From the NCBI GenBank assembly GCA_032988165.1, contig JANTQF010000042.1, forward strand, positions 1-64,000: DNA of 64,000 bases, written 5' to 3'. The DNA is from Emmonsiellopsis sp. PD_33 (taxonomy: Eukaryota > Ascomycota > Eurotiomycetes > Onygenales > Ajellomycetaceae). The position numbers were made by a program, and so were the translations under genes. Position 1 is the first letter of the stretch. Each line of letters opens with the position of its first letter. Below are positions 45,442 to 55,280 of this stretch, one piece after another. The notes below the pieces were generated by a model. It saw only the letters and a program-made list of their open reading frames with translations, searched no databases and had not been told where the DNA came from.

Positions 45442-47547
45442 ACGTGTTCGCTGGTTTACGATCGGGTTTTCTTTCTACATGTGGTGTTCTTTGCTTTGAA
45501 CTTTTTTTGCGGCTTTCATGGGATTATTCGCTGGGTCTTTTCTTATTACGTGTTCGACTTTTTATTTTATTTTTCATCTCTCTGGGTGGGCTCGGTGGGC
45601 CGTGGAGTCAATTCTGTATCATACACAAATAAGTCTGAACTTATCTGACTTTTGTTCGTTTGCCATCCATTAACGGACCTGGAGGCAACACTTTACCAAT
45701 ATTAAGAGGGCGGCGATGAGCTTGCTTCTTGACATGAAAACATCTTCCTTGCTTTTAGAACTCCCGTGTGGCTCTTGTGTGTATTTCCTATGGCATCCGC
45801 CGTCTGCCATTTAGGGCGTCCGCCTGGGAAGATACGCGTCGTCTTGTTGTGATTCAACGCGTGGTGGCGAACTTCCCCTCCCGCCCCCCCTCCGGTATAA
45901 TCCTCTTGTGGAAAACCGTCCCATCCAACTTCCATTCGCAGTATATATAGACATACACGATTAAATCACATTCCTCCCATCGCAGAATTCCCTCTAGAGT
46001 TTCGCCTACCACTTAGACAGTTAATCAATTAAATGGGGGCAGATATGCAACTGCCCTCCATCACATCAATCACATCGCACCCACTGCCCCCAACTTCCCT
46101 TTGTGATAAAATACAATCTGTAACATGCTGCTCATTAACGCAATCAATAGCTGAAACAATCTCTACACTTCCACTCTTCACCATTCCCATCCCACAATAT
46201 GACAATAAACCCCTCCCCCTCCCCCTCCCTATATACGTACCCTCGCCACCACAGTTCAACCCCCCCTCTCCATCCGTGCACAAATGCCAAGCTATCCCTG
46301 CCAAGCCCACCCACCCACGTGCCATTCCCAGTTCGGTTCTGCTGACTAACCCAATAATCGCAAAATAATCGATTATTCGCTTGGCGTTCTTGGCGCGGTG
46401 TCGAACGATGTAGATAGGGTCTGATAATATGCATTACAGTGCTTGGCCAGAAGTTTGAAACCCCCCTCTACCACACTAGTCTAAAAGTAGCATAGATAGA
46501 TTTAGTTAGTTGGCAATGTAGAGCCACATGACATTTGTTTACATAGAGGGCTGTTGCCCCTCAACGCATTTGATATCATAAACTGTGACCTGACCATACT
46601 GCTTTTGGCCTAGCATGGCAGAGGGGGGTTTCAAACTTCTGGCCAAGCACTGTATCACACCTGTAGTTGTATTTTTTTGTAGTTTCGAAGGTGGGAGGGG
46701 GGATTATGCGTGTTTTTTTATATATATAATGGGTTTTTAGGCGTGGATTTGATGTATGGGTGGGTATTTTGGGGTTGGGTGGGTGGGAGGTGTGTTTGGT
46801 GAGGGGGATATATATATTTTGGTAGGGTTTGATGGGGATAGGTGGTGAGAGAGTGGCGGATGGGGAAATTTCAACGCCACGGTATATTTTGACTGCTGAT
46901 TGCTGATTGATTAGGGATATGAGGATGATGGGGTGGATATGTAAATTGTTTCTTTTTTTTGGTGTTGGTTGGTTGGTAAACTGTTGTTGCTGGAGTTCGA
47001 TGCTTCTACGTAGCATGGAGTTGCACGCATATATGACGGGACGGATTCCTCGCGCTGCGTAGCGGGGGGGGGGAAGAATGCAAGTACTCAGTTCCAAAAA
47101 GTAAGTGAGATCTGATATATATACTGCTACATACCAACGACGTATCCCGCGCAAAACAGCACAGCGAGGCTTACCTAGAAATAGAAAAAGGAGAGAGGAA
47201 ACGAAACGAACATATCGATCACCATTAAAATAACCAAGAGTTCATGGGGCTAGCTACTAGTTAAAAACGGATGGAATACAGCGGTAAAGACAGGTATCAG
47301 TTCGAAGAAAGGAAGAAAAAAGAATCAACATCAAAACGAACAAGCCATATCCACATCCATATCCACCTACCCTCCCCGAGGGCACATCGCGTCCATTACA
47401 TCCCCCCCGACCCGATCAAGACCCGGAATACCTAGCTCTGAACCCACGCAGATACGCCACGCCACATCCACCCATTAATCGAGCCATCCATATACCCGGA
47501 AACCCACATCGCATCGCATCGGATCGCACTGGATACTCGTCCGCCGC
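45442..47547. other. 2.1-kb intergenic region downstream of H4, carrying a MITE
   Basis: Apart from the MITE at 46437-46652 this is H4 3' flank and low-complexity C-rich or AT-rich sequence, including (CCCTCC)-type runs at ~46215 and a TATATATA run at ~46810. The 192-codon minus frame at 46576-47154 runs through the MITE end and AT/CA repeats and is not credible. Confidence 0.55.
46437..46652. mobile_element. 216-bp Tc1/mariner-type MITE, ~33-bp perfect TIRs, TA target duplication
   Basis: The left end starts CAGTGCTTGGCCAGAAGTTT. Positions 46437-46469 are the exact reverse complement of 46620-46652, and similarity continues imperfectly for another ~20 bp inward (CTAGTCTAAAAG against CTAGGCCAAAAG). 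TA lies on both sides (46435-46436, 46653-46654). The CAGTG start and TA duplication are typical of Tc1/mariner elements. It has no coding capacity. Its TIR sequence is unlike the element at 39401, so it is a second family with a different transposase. Confidence 0.9.
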
Positions 47548-47886
47548 TCACTCGAGTTTATAACTCTTCACCCACTTCGGCGGATTGAACGGGGGGGCGC
47601 CCGGGCCCATGGTGTAAGTTCCGCCCTGGCAATTTGCCTTGCCGAACAAGGTAAGGCGCGTCGGGTCCGGGTACCAGTCCGTCTCTGGATCGAAATAGAC
47701 CTGCTTGGTCTTGCCGTCGTAATCGCCGCGGAGGTTGGCGCAATCCACGTCCTGCGTGCCCTCGGCGTCGACACGATCGCCCGTGACTGAGTGGAAGGTT
47801 ATGTGCCAGGCGGAGGTGGTGGCTGGGATGGCGAGGAGGGTGAGGAGGAAGGCGGCGGGGAGGGTGAGGGACTGGGTGAGTTTCAT
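47548..47886 (-). CDS. Small secreted protein
   Basis: Single exon, 112 aa. A strong signal peptide occupies ~1-26 (MKLTQSLTLPAAFLLTLLAIPATTSA, likely cleaved before WHITF). The mature part of ~86 residues contains WHITFHSVTG, DVDCANLRGDYDGKTKQVYFDPETDWYPDP and FGKANCQGGTY. There are only two Cys, which could form one disulfide. I do not recognise a named family, but such small secreted proteins with a DxDC...VYFDP pattern are common in Eurotiomycetes. A TATAAATT box lies ~150 bp upstream (48031-48038). The gene is isolated, with ~2 kb of empty DNA on each side. It could be an antigenic or effector-like protein; no function is claimed. Confidence 0.8.
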   Translation of the reverse strand: MKLTQSLTLPAAFLLTLLAIPATTSAWHITFHSVTGDRVDAEGTQDVDCANLRGDYDGKTKQVYFDPETDWYPDPTRLTLFGKANCQGGTYTMGPGAPPFNPPKWVKSYKLE

Positions 47887-49813
47887 TTTGGTGGTTGGGA
47901 TCGGGTTGCGTGGGTATGGAGATTGAAGTATAAAATGTATTGGTTTTCGCTTTGAGGACCGTTGAGGAGAGAACGATGATCGCTGTCTTGTTGCAGGTGA
48001 GGACGAGAGGAGAGGACGGGATCGGGGTTTAATTTATACCCCATTGCGCCGTGCCTCTCGTTATCCTGAACTGGTCATATCTGGGCCCTCTTGTCGGCAC
48101 CTCCATGATCAGAAGGCAACTAAGCCCCCTACCATACCGACTCCAATACCGCCCCCGTCTAGTTGATAGTCCAAACAGGATCCAGCGTGGCCCCAACCAG
48201 CTAGTAGGAAGGCAGAACAGTTGAAAATAGACACCGGAATAATGAATCGTCATTCTGGGATCCCGCATCTCCTCTCCGGATCGCAGCCTTGCCGCGGAGA
48301 TCGGACGAGCCAAGGTCCGAAATGAAGCATAGAAATTACCCTATCTGGAAGGTGATAGACCCTGCTGTACGATTTATTTCCTGAATACCCAAGGTATAAA
48401 CTCAGAAGGATCTGCAAACTGCGCCACCGGGTCCCGTCCAACGGTTCCACCCCTTGGCTGTGTGAAATGCCGCGTTGGATGTAGAATATTCGAGACAGAT
48501 CACCCGGGACTGCATATTGAACTGGGATTGGCCGGGGATGTGGTTTTATATTTGATACTAAGACATGAGCCATGAGCGTTACGCATCCCGGGGGCTGATG
48601 GAGAAGTCAGCCTCTCATAAAGCCTGAACCATAGATCGAGAGCAATGTATCACAGGAAGATTGAGTTCATGACGAACTGGTCTGGTGGAACCGTCGTCGA
48701 TTGGAATGGCAGACTAGAGATCCGTTAAGTTATGATTAGTTTCCATAAACAAAGCACGGAGAGAAAATCAAAAAGAACAAAGGCAAAAGGCGTGAAATTG
48801 CGACCCAATTTCTCCCTATAACCAGGCAAAAAGGCAAGATTCGGAGCCTTTTTGTAGATCCCGTCGTAGATGTATCGCCGCATCCGTAATCCGAACACCA
48901 GATCAGGCTGGGGTGGCGGCTCTCTACATCTCATCTGGCCAAATATCCGCAGGAGGATAGGGGGAATCCTGAATCCCTATCCCAGAAACCTTATTTCTGT
49001 CTTGACTGGGAAATGTCATTGGTATCCCGCCCACCGTGAGCCAAGAAATGAACGGGGTCGATGGCGGTAGCCAATGGCCCCGGGAGATCGAGCAGCGGGC
49101 TAGTTGGATATCTGGTTGGCTATGGGGCAGTGACCTATCCCTCGGGCATACTCCGCCCAGGAATAGCATCAGCCCGTCCAGATAAATAGTCCGCCGGGCT
49201 GATGGAGGGGGGGGGGTCGATGGTGATCCCGAGGGTTGTAGTCGCTGTTGTCGGTTTGAGAAGAGAGAACTAGGATGAGGCCATCCCAACTGCGTCGTTC
49301 CAACAACCAGAGTGGCAGAGACTGTTTTCAGCAGCGATTAACGGCAAGACACGCCATGCGATATACGAGCTGGCCGCCTCGTTGAGAGACAAATTGACAA
49401 TGGAGATTCTGAGGTTGAACAGGCTGAGCGGCGGGATGGTTACACAACGCGCCAAGGACGCGCTTGGCGCCAGTTATCCGCGCTGAGCAACTTCATCCTT
49501 TTCTCCATGAGGCTCAGATGCAGCCGTGTTGACCCTCCAAAAACAGGGCCTGTTCAGTACATTAGCTGGGCAAGTTGGGTCATCTTCCTTTGTTCAAATC
49601 CTGGCAGGGAATGGGATTCATTGAAGCTGCTATCAATAGCTACCTACAGCTAAATTACCTTCAACTCCGACGATGAGCTCTTCGTTTCCAAATACTCCAG
49701 CCCCAGCAAACATAACTCCCTTTGGTCCATATATATTAGGCCCGTGAAACATGGGTATATTACAAAGTCGGCCGCTTTCGAATCAGATCCAATCTTCACC
49801 CTAGCACCCTCCC
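47887..49813. other. 1.9-kb intergenic region
   Basis: It holds the small secreted protein promoter and then sequence with only short, unrelated frames. I found no repeat, tRNA or recognisable gene remnant. A run of nine or more G's occurs at ~49206. Confidence 0.45.
48031..48038 (-). promoter_or_regulatory. TATA box of the small secreted protein gene
   Basis: TATAAATT reads on the minus strand ~150 bp upstream of the start codon at 47886. Spacing to a 5' UTR is plausible. Inferred from sequence and position. Confidence 0.5.
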
Positions 49814-50893
49814 CTATCGATCATGGTTTGCCGGCAGCTCAGCCACCGGGGAAGCATTAGCTCCCTGATATCACACCCGGAGTCAGTCACTGCTGTATAT
49901 TCACATGGAGAGGAATGCAACTCACCTCCGCCGGAAGCTCAGAAGGCTGTGATAATTCTTGTTTGTTGGGTTGGAAGAAAGAATGTCCCCCATACATGTC
50001 GTTATTCTGGTTTGGACTGGCCATTGGCGCAACTGGAGCTGGTTGGAGCGCAGCCTTTCCCTTCTTCGTTTTGTACCGGTAGAAAAGGAAGAGGGAAAGG
50101 CAAATGATGACCGTCGCAAAGGCGCCCAGCGCTATCCCAACAATTGCACCCGTCGATAGGGCTTTGGACGGACCTGGTTCGCCTGCGTCCGTGTTGGTGG
50201 GCGTGGATGATGCAGTCCCTGAAGTTGCTGTTGCTGTTGCTGTCGGTGTTTCCCCTTTGCGGAACCGGATCTGAATAGGATATGCGAGCTGAGAGACGCC
50301 TTTGTCCCCTGGATCTATTGTCTCGGGTCGCATGGATGTCGACTCTTGATTGAATACGTTGTCGAGCATCACTACTGTCGTTGAGGTCGTCAAAAGACTT
50401 TTGCAGACGAACCCGGCTGCACTATATGGACAAACATAGTCTGGACAAAAGGGTTAGCGATGAAATAGGCCCTATACTACCGGACCTAGAACCTACTGGT
50501 TGGACAACAAAATGCAATGGACTCTCCCTGTGAAGTGGCCAGCTCTGCCGTACCCTCGGGCGGTGGACAAGAACGATATTGCTCAGGGCATACTCCGGGC
50601 GAGTAGTAGCTCGTCATCCACGCCCAGTCCTCTGTATACCGGTTCTCATCCGGACAGCAAGTTTTAATGGCACAACCTTGCGTGTTATATGTGTATGGAA
50701 TCCCCATCCCCGCCGTGTTCATATCCCAGAGAGTTTCTAGACAGTTACTGGGAAATGACGTCGTGGGGAGCGGTCCCAGATTCGTCGACTCGGTGAAGGG
50801 AGGGAATGTGGCGGTTGAAGAGGTGTCATCCTCTGTAGATGTCGAAGAAACAACCGTGGTCGCTATGGGCCCAGGAGTCGGAGTGACCGACAT
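49814..50893 (-). CDS. Cys-rich single-pass membrane protein (fungal surface-sensor-like)
   Basis: Three exons, 50893-50497, 50440-49926 and 49864-49814 (963 nt, 320 aa), with introns of 56 and 61 nt. Layout: a Ser/Thr-rich N-terminus (~1-45) with no classical signal peptide; a Cys-rich ectodomain (CLETLWDMN, GCAIKTCCPDE, SYYSPGVCPEQYRSC, FCCPTNYVCP) with at least ten Cys; a Thr/Ser stalk; and one TM helix, ALSTGAIVGIALGAFATVIICLSLFLFYRYK. A cytoplasmic tail of ~50 residues rich in Pro, Asn and Gln ends PVAELPANHDR. This family is widespread in Pezizomycotina and usually annotated hypothetical. The layout recalls WSC/Mid2-like wall sensors, but no WSC domain is evident. The last 16 codons come from a small exon, since reading through the second donor stops at 49887. 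Confidence 0.8.
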
Positions 50894-52549
50894 TTTGAGA
50901 ATCGACTGTGACGTATATACGGATGAATGATGGTCTTGGTTGTCTTTACAAACAGGGTGAACGGAGCTGCGAGCGTGAGGATGCACAGGGGAAAACCAGC
51001 CAAAAAGGAACAGGATGCAAAACCAAAGGAAAGAAGAAGGAAGAGCAAAGCAAAGCGAAAATCACAATACCCGGCCGAATTTCAAGGGCAAGGCTGTTAT
51101 CAACACCTGCTAATTAAAGAAGATCCCCGCCAACTGCTTACGGTTTGGTACGCGCCCATACCTAAAAAACCACGTTAAATACATATAATTTGGGGGCAGA
51201 AAATGAGATAGACCCTCTGCCGACAAGGGAGGACCTGGGGGCTGGGGAAAGGGGTTGAGTTCCCCTGAGGAAAACCAGCGACCGCCATCGCCTACTTTTG
51301 AAACAACGGAGAAGGTTGGGAGGGAATGGCCCAAGGCAAGGCGGCTATGGTAAACTGCCAGTGTCTGGCGCCCGGACAGCTTCTGGTAAAAACGCATCCT
51401 GCAATGAGGCTATGTTCTGGAGACCTCATCACTGTCAGTGAATTTCCCCCTCCTTCATCTGTGCACTCGCACTGTAACGGCGGACGATTTGGACTACTTG
51501 CCAAGACAGTAGCTGCATGCTCTAATGTCTCCGAGTCAATCACCTCGTGCAATGTGGACATGGATAGTCGGGTTGCGTCCTCATTTGTATGAGATTTGCC
51601 CTTAGCTAGATGGAATGTGGTTAGGAGCGGGCATGGCGCGGGTATTGAAAACCTTGGCGAACGTTTGAACTTGGAATCGAAGATACGTCAAAAGATATGA
51701 GAGAAGATGGGGAACGAACACACAAGCGAAGAGGGAGGGTCTGGTGCTCCGTATATGAATTTAGTACGTTGACAGCCCCTCCGAATGCTTTGGGTCCCCC
51801 ACACACCTCCGCGTACTCTGTACAATCGCGTTTAATTTCGAAGAAGCTCCAAGACTTTTATCATCATCGGTATTTTCCTCGCGACTCCTGAATCTGACAC
51901 CGAGATTGCATATAAATTAAGTGACCTGCTAAGGCGACAGGGGCTGGCGGCAAGATATGCAAAACTTCTTACCGAAGACGGTTGCAGTTGAACGTGTGGA
52001 AATGCGCTGGCCAACCAAAAATCGAACTAAATAACGCAAGGGCCGGATCAAAAAGAACCGAGCCTTTCTTTTTGCTCCTGCTACCGCTGGGCCCTGGCCC
52101 GGCGTTGGGTGGTCAAGGCTAAACTCTGTTGGTCCGTCGCCAAAGCGTGGCAGAGCGGATGACATGGACTCCGTATCGAGCATGCGATTTGCGACATCAG
52201 GAGAGAGAACCCCAAAAACAATGACTGGCCATAGTATGATAGTGTGTATATGAACGAACACTGTGAACGATATCTCTCTCTCTGTCTAGATAGGCTGTAG
52301 CCCCACGAAGAATGCTGGTGGTCTAGCTAACTGATCCAGCTCCCCTCCTCTTGAAGTCTCCAAAACTCAACGTTATGGAGCGGAGAAAACAAAACTATCC
52401 AATTCGAATTCGCATCGAACCGAATCTGATGTCCCTATCCTTCTGCTCTTCGCCTCTGGCAGATTCACATATCATCTAAATACCAACCCCCCACAAACAT
52501 TCCATACTGAGCTCATCGGGATCGAGAGCCTATTGGACATATTTTTGTC
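50894..52549. other. 1.7-kb intergenic region
   Basis: It contains the membrane protein promoter and 3' flank of the F-box gene. One minus-strand frame (51929-52261) is listed separately. Other frames overlap each other and show no family resemblance. Confidence 0.45.
51929..52261 (-). CDS. Hypothetical small protein with a hydrophobic N-terminus (doubtful)
   Basis: A 110-codon uninterrupted frame. Residues ~1-24 (MFVHIHTIILWPVIVFGVLSPDVA) could be a signal peptide. The rest contains RPLRYLVRFLVG and a basic C-terminus with KKFCISC. I do not recognise it and no splice sites or TATA box support it. It could be chance or a fast-evolving secreted peptide. Confidence 0.25.
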   Translation of the reverse strand: MFVHIHTIILWPVIVFGVLSPDVANRMLDTESMSSALPRFGDGPTEFSLDHPTPGQGPAVAGAKRKARFFLIRPLRYLVRFLVGQRISTRSTATVFGKKFCISCRQPLSP

Positions 52550-54279
52550 CTATCGAGACTCTCCCTGGCCATTCTCCACCACTAACCACTCATACTCATA
52601 ATACTCATCGGCAAGCTGCTGGCAAGGCTTCCAGATGCGCCTGCGATTGCCAAGACTCATGAATTTCGCATCCATGCCGTATGTCGGGGTCGTTTTATTG
52701 TCGAGGTATAGGTAGAAGCGTTTAAGGCTGAGGTCTGGCGGGAGGTCGAATGTGTCATTCAAGGAGGCAACGTTGTCCTCATCGTGGTCGTCGCATTTCA
52801 CCGCACTTCTTCCTTCCTCCTGCTTCCCTGCGTGCTCATCAGAGTCCCTACTCTTCTTCCCCTTTTTATCCTTCTCTTCATCTAAAAGACTGCACAGTTC
52901 CCAACACCATTTCATCTCTTGGGTTATAAGCATTTTCCAGAAGCCGTTATAGCGCGTCGCGATGTTGACGAACCATGAGGCTTTGGACAGGGCCAGAACC
53001 GAATCCGTAGGGAGATGAGAGAGAAGAATGTACACAACGTCAAAGGGGATTTTGGCGAATGGGTCGTGGACGACGCGGTTTTGGATCTGGGTACTTGAAT
53101 CCAACAAAGGGTGCTTGAATATATCCCGTGCGAGAAGCTCCTGCAGGAATTTCGTGGTATCCTCGGCGATGGGATTGGTTACCGAGTACTGTACAGGAAG
53201 GACGAAGCCCAGAGGGGCTTTTGTGGTTAATTTGCGTGATTCGGCATATAATATTGGATGATAATGGAATGAATTGGATAACGAAAGTTATGCGGGTTGT
53301 TACATACCTCTTCCCCCGGGATGGTGATCCAATCCTGATGAGGGCCTTCGATAGTTCCATAATCAAGCCCCTGTAAAACGGGGGCAGATTGATGGCCCTT
53401 CATCGTGGCGTATAGAATGCTTTTATTGATGTTGCCAGGAAAACTGCCCTCACCAAGAGCCAACAATAGGATATTAAAGCAGGGCCAGTGAAACGGAAAT
53501 ACCGCATCTTCAGCGAAGTATCTTTGACACCGCAGATCACATCAGCTGTCTGTAAGATGGACGGAAGCGAACAGGAGATCAGATTGGCTTTTGCCACACA
53601 TACGTGCCGAATATGGTTTTCCAGTCGGGCTGGTCAGGATCTGGGATTGCTTATTAGATAGAGTACAATTGACGGGAATGTAGTAATGGGCAAGTGGTCA
53701 AGTAAATCATACCTTCGCAAGTTGGAACATGCACGGAGCCCTTACTATATGCTTAGCTATATCCATCTGGAAATTTCCCATATACATCGACAAAAAGCAA
53801 CAAGGAGCAAGGGAGAATTACCAGGTCATCCCATTCTGACCCCGGACCGGAAATGAACCGTCTGGAAATAGGGTGCCCGAGTCAACAAACAACCCCATAT
53901 AAACATCCGTTAAACCAAGTTGGAAAAGGGATTTTTTAACGACGCACTTCCCGGATCTCTCATTAAACCCCAGACAGTGAATCCTATCCACCCACTCCAT
54001 GCTTCCCTTGCTGACAAGATCGGGATCGTAGGTTTCGACTTCTTGCCATTTCGTCCAGCCGCCATCCTGAATCGTCTCATCCTCGTCATCCTCATCGTCA
54101 TCATCTGCACGATGTATGGATGGATATACCCCAGTCTTCAGCATCTTCCGCCGCTTGCGTACTACGCGACTCCGCCGCCATTCGAGTGCCTGAGGCGCTG
54201 AAGACCCGATCCCGTTGCGGGCGTAACGTGAGGAACCGGGCCCAGCGCAGATTGCACAGTAGTAGGTTTGATGGCCCAT
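52550..54279 (-). CDS. F-box domain protein, fungal lineage-specific family
   Basis: Five exons rebuilt from splice sites: 54279-53822, 53744-53713, 53640-53604, 53521-53308 and 53188-52550 (1380 nt, 459 aa). Two are microexons of 32 and 37 nt. Only this path stays open and joins VHVPTCEDPDQPDWKTIFGTYFAEDAVFPFHW. The N-terminus MGHQTYYCAICAG is the usual zinc-ribbon-like start of this Eurotiomycete family. It is followed by a basic patch, an acidic Asp/Glu run (~60-75), the VFPFHWPCFNIL core and WITIPGEEYSV. The F-box lies at ~310-350 (DPFAKIPFDVVYILLSHLPTDSVLALSKASW). F-box proteins bring substrates to SCF ubiquitin ligases; the substrate is unknown. A Lys/Glu/Asp-rich insertion follows the F-box. 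Confidence 0.85.
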
Positions 54280-54639
54280 GGCCCTAAGCGTTCTGGCGTA
54301 GCTTGGGCGAGAAGATGTTGTAGCTGAAGGATGAATACCTGGCCTTCAGAGAAGTGCTGGCTGATATCCCTGACAACGGCGCCAGAAAGGCAGATGGACT
54401 GCATATTTATATGATCGGCTATGGAAAAGGCCGTCACATTGTCATGGTCGACTCTGACCAACAGGCAGCACTGTGGGTTCTTATATTGAATCCCTTGCCG
54501 GCTCGGGAGGGCGCGTCGCATCAACACACCAGCCCAGGATGATCTGCACATCCACACCATCAAGCTGGTTTGGTTCAAAGTTTTAACTGGACAGCTCCAA
54601 TCCCTTCATGGTGGTAAGAAACATTGCGGGCTTCAACGG

Positions 54640-55280
54640 AATATCATCGATAGCCATTCGTGACGGCTAGTATGAGACGTATGTATTTCACATGGCCAAC
54701 TATGGCAACTGCGTTCACTTCGACATTGCCGAACGTGCAACTGCTGCGGCCAAATCGGTTGGTATCAAGCAACGTGTCGATACTGAAACATGTCCGAACA
54801 GCCTGTACAATAAAGCATATATACTCACCATGGATTATGGGAAACAAGTTGTCCCGTAGGGAAAATCCCAAACCCCGATACTGGCATGCCTTGTTGACGC
54901 CGTTGCGGGCGAGGTTGCGACCACTGGCTTTGCTCTCTGTGCGACTCGACATGTGTATGCATGGGATGGCTGCCAGCCTCCAGGGCGTGGTGGAAAGCAA
55001 CACAGTGGGTGCTGAGTTCATGGTTATGGAGGGAGTACCAGGTATATAAGGCAACTTGTGTTGATTGCCAATGGCCTTATCTAAGATTTATTTTGGCCAA
55101 CAACTTCGATGTCGATTTCTGATTCTTAGAGAGGTATCAGTGATGAATCCCTCTTCCCTTGGACTGATGATCGCATTTGTTAGGTCAACTGCCTGGCTTG
55201 CTCAAGATTTGGATAGACAGCGTACATTGACCCCCCAGAAGAACTGGCGCTTTCGTGAACTTTTTATGCGCTGGGATTGA
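54640..55280 (+). pseudogene. Decayed aminoglycoside-phosphotransferase-like kinase (AIM9-like) remnant
   Basis: Fragments in several + frames line up in family order. They are YGNCVHFDIAERATAAAKSVG, NKAYILTMDYGKQVV, IPNPNTGMP, GEVATT and VGAEFMVMEGVPGI, which recall the APH (Pfam PF01636) ATP-binding half: glycine loop, EVATM, GAEYIIMEKVPG. Then come SLFPWTDDRI-like pieces near 55145-55180. The frame is broken by a TAG at 54857-54859 and several frame changes, and the catalytic HGD loop is not seen. So this is a 5'-terminal relic. Large expanded families of such kinases are known in Onygenales and other Eurotiomycetes. It is head-to-head with the F-box gene. The match is by eye only. Confidence 0.55.

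Noticed and set aside
46033..46368. 111-codon plus frame ~90 bp after a TATATATAG word
   Set aside because: Pro/Ser-rich, derived from C-rich low-complexity DNA. No family resemblance.
46576..47154. 192-codon minus frame
   Set aside because: It runs through the MITE terminal repeat and AT/CA simple sequence; open by composition.
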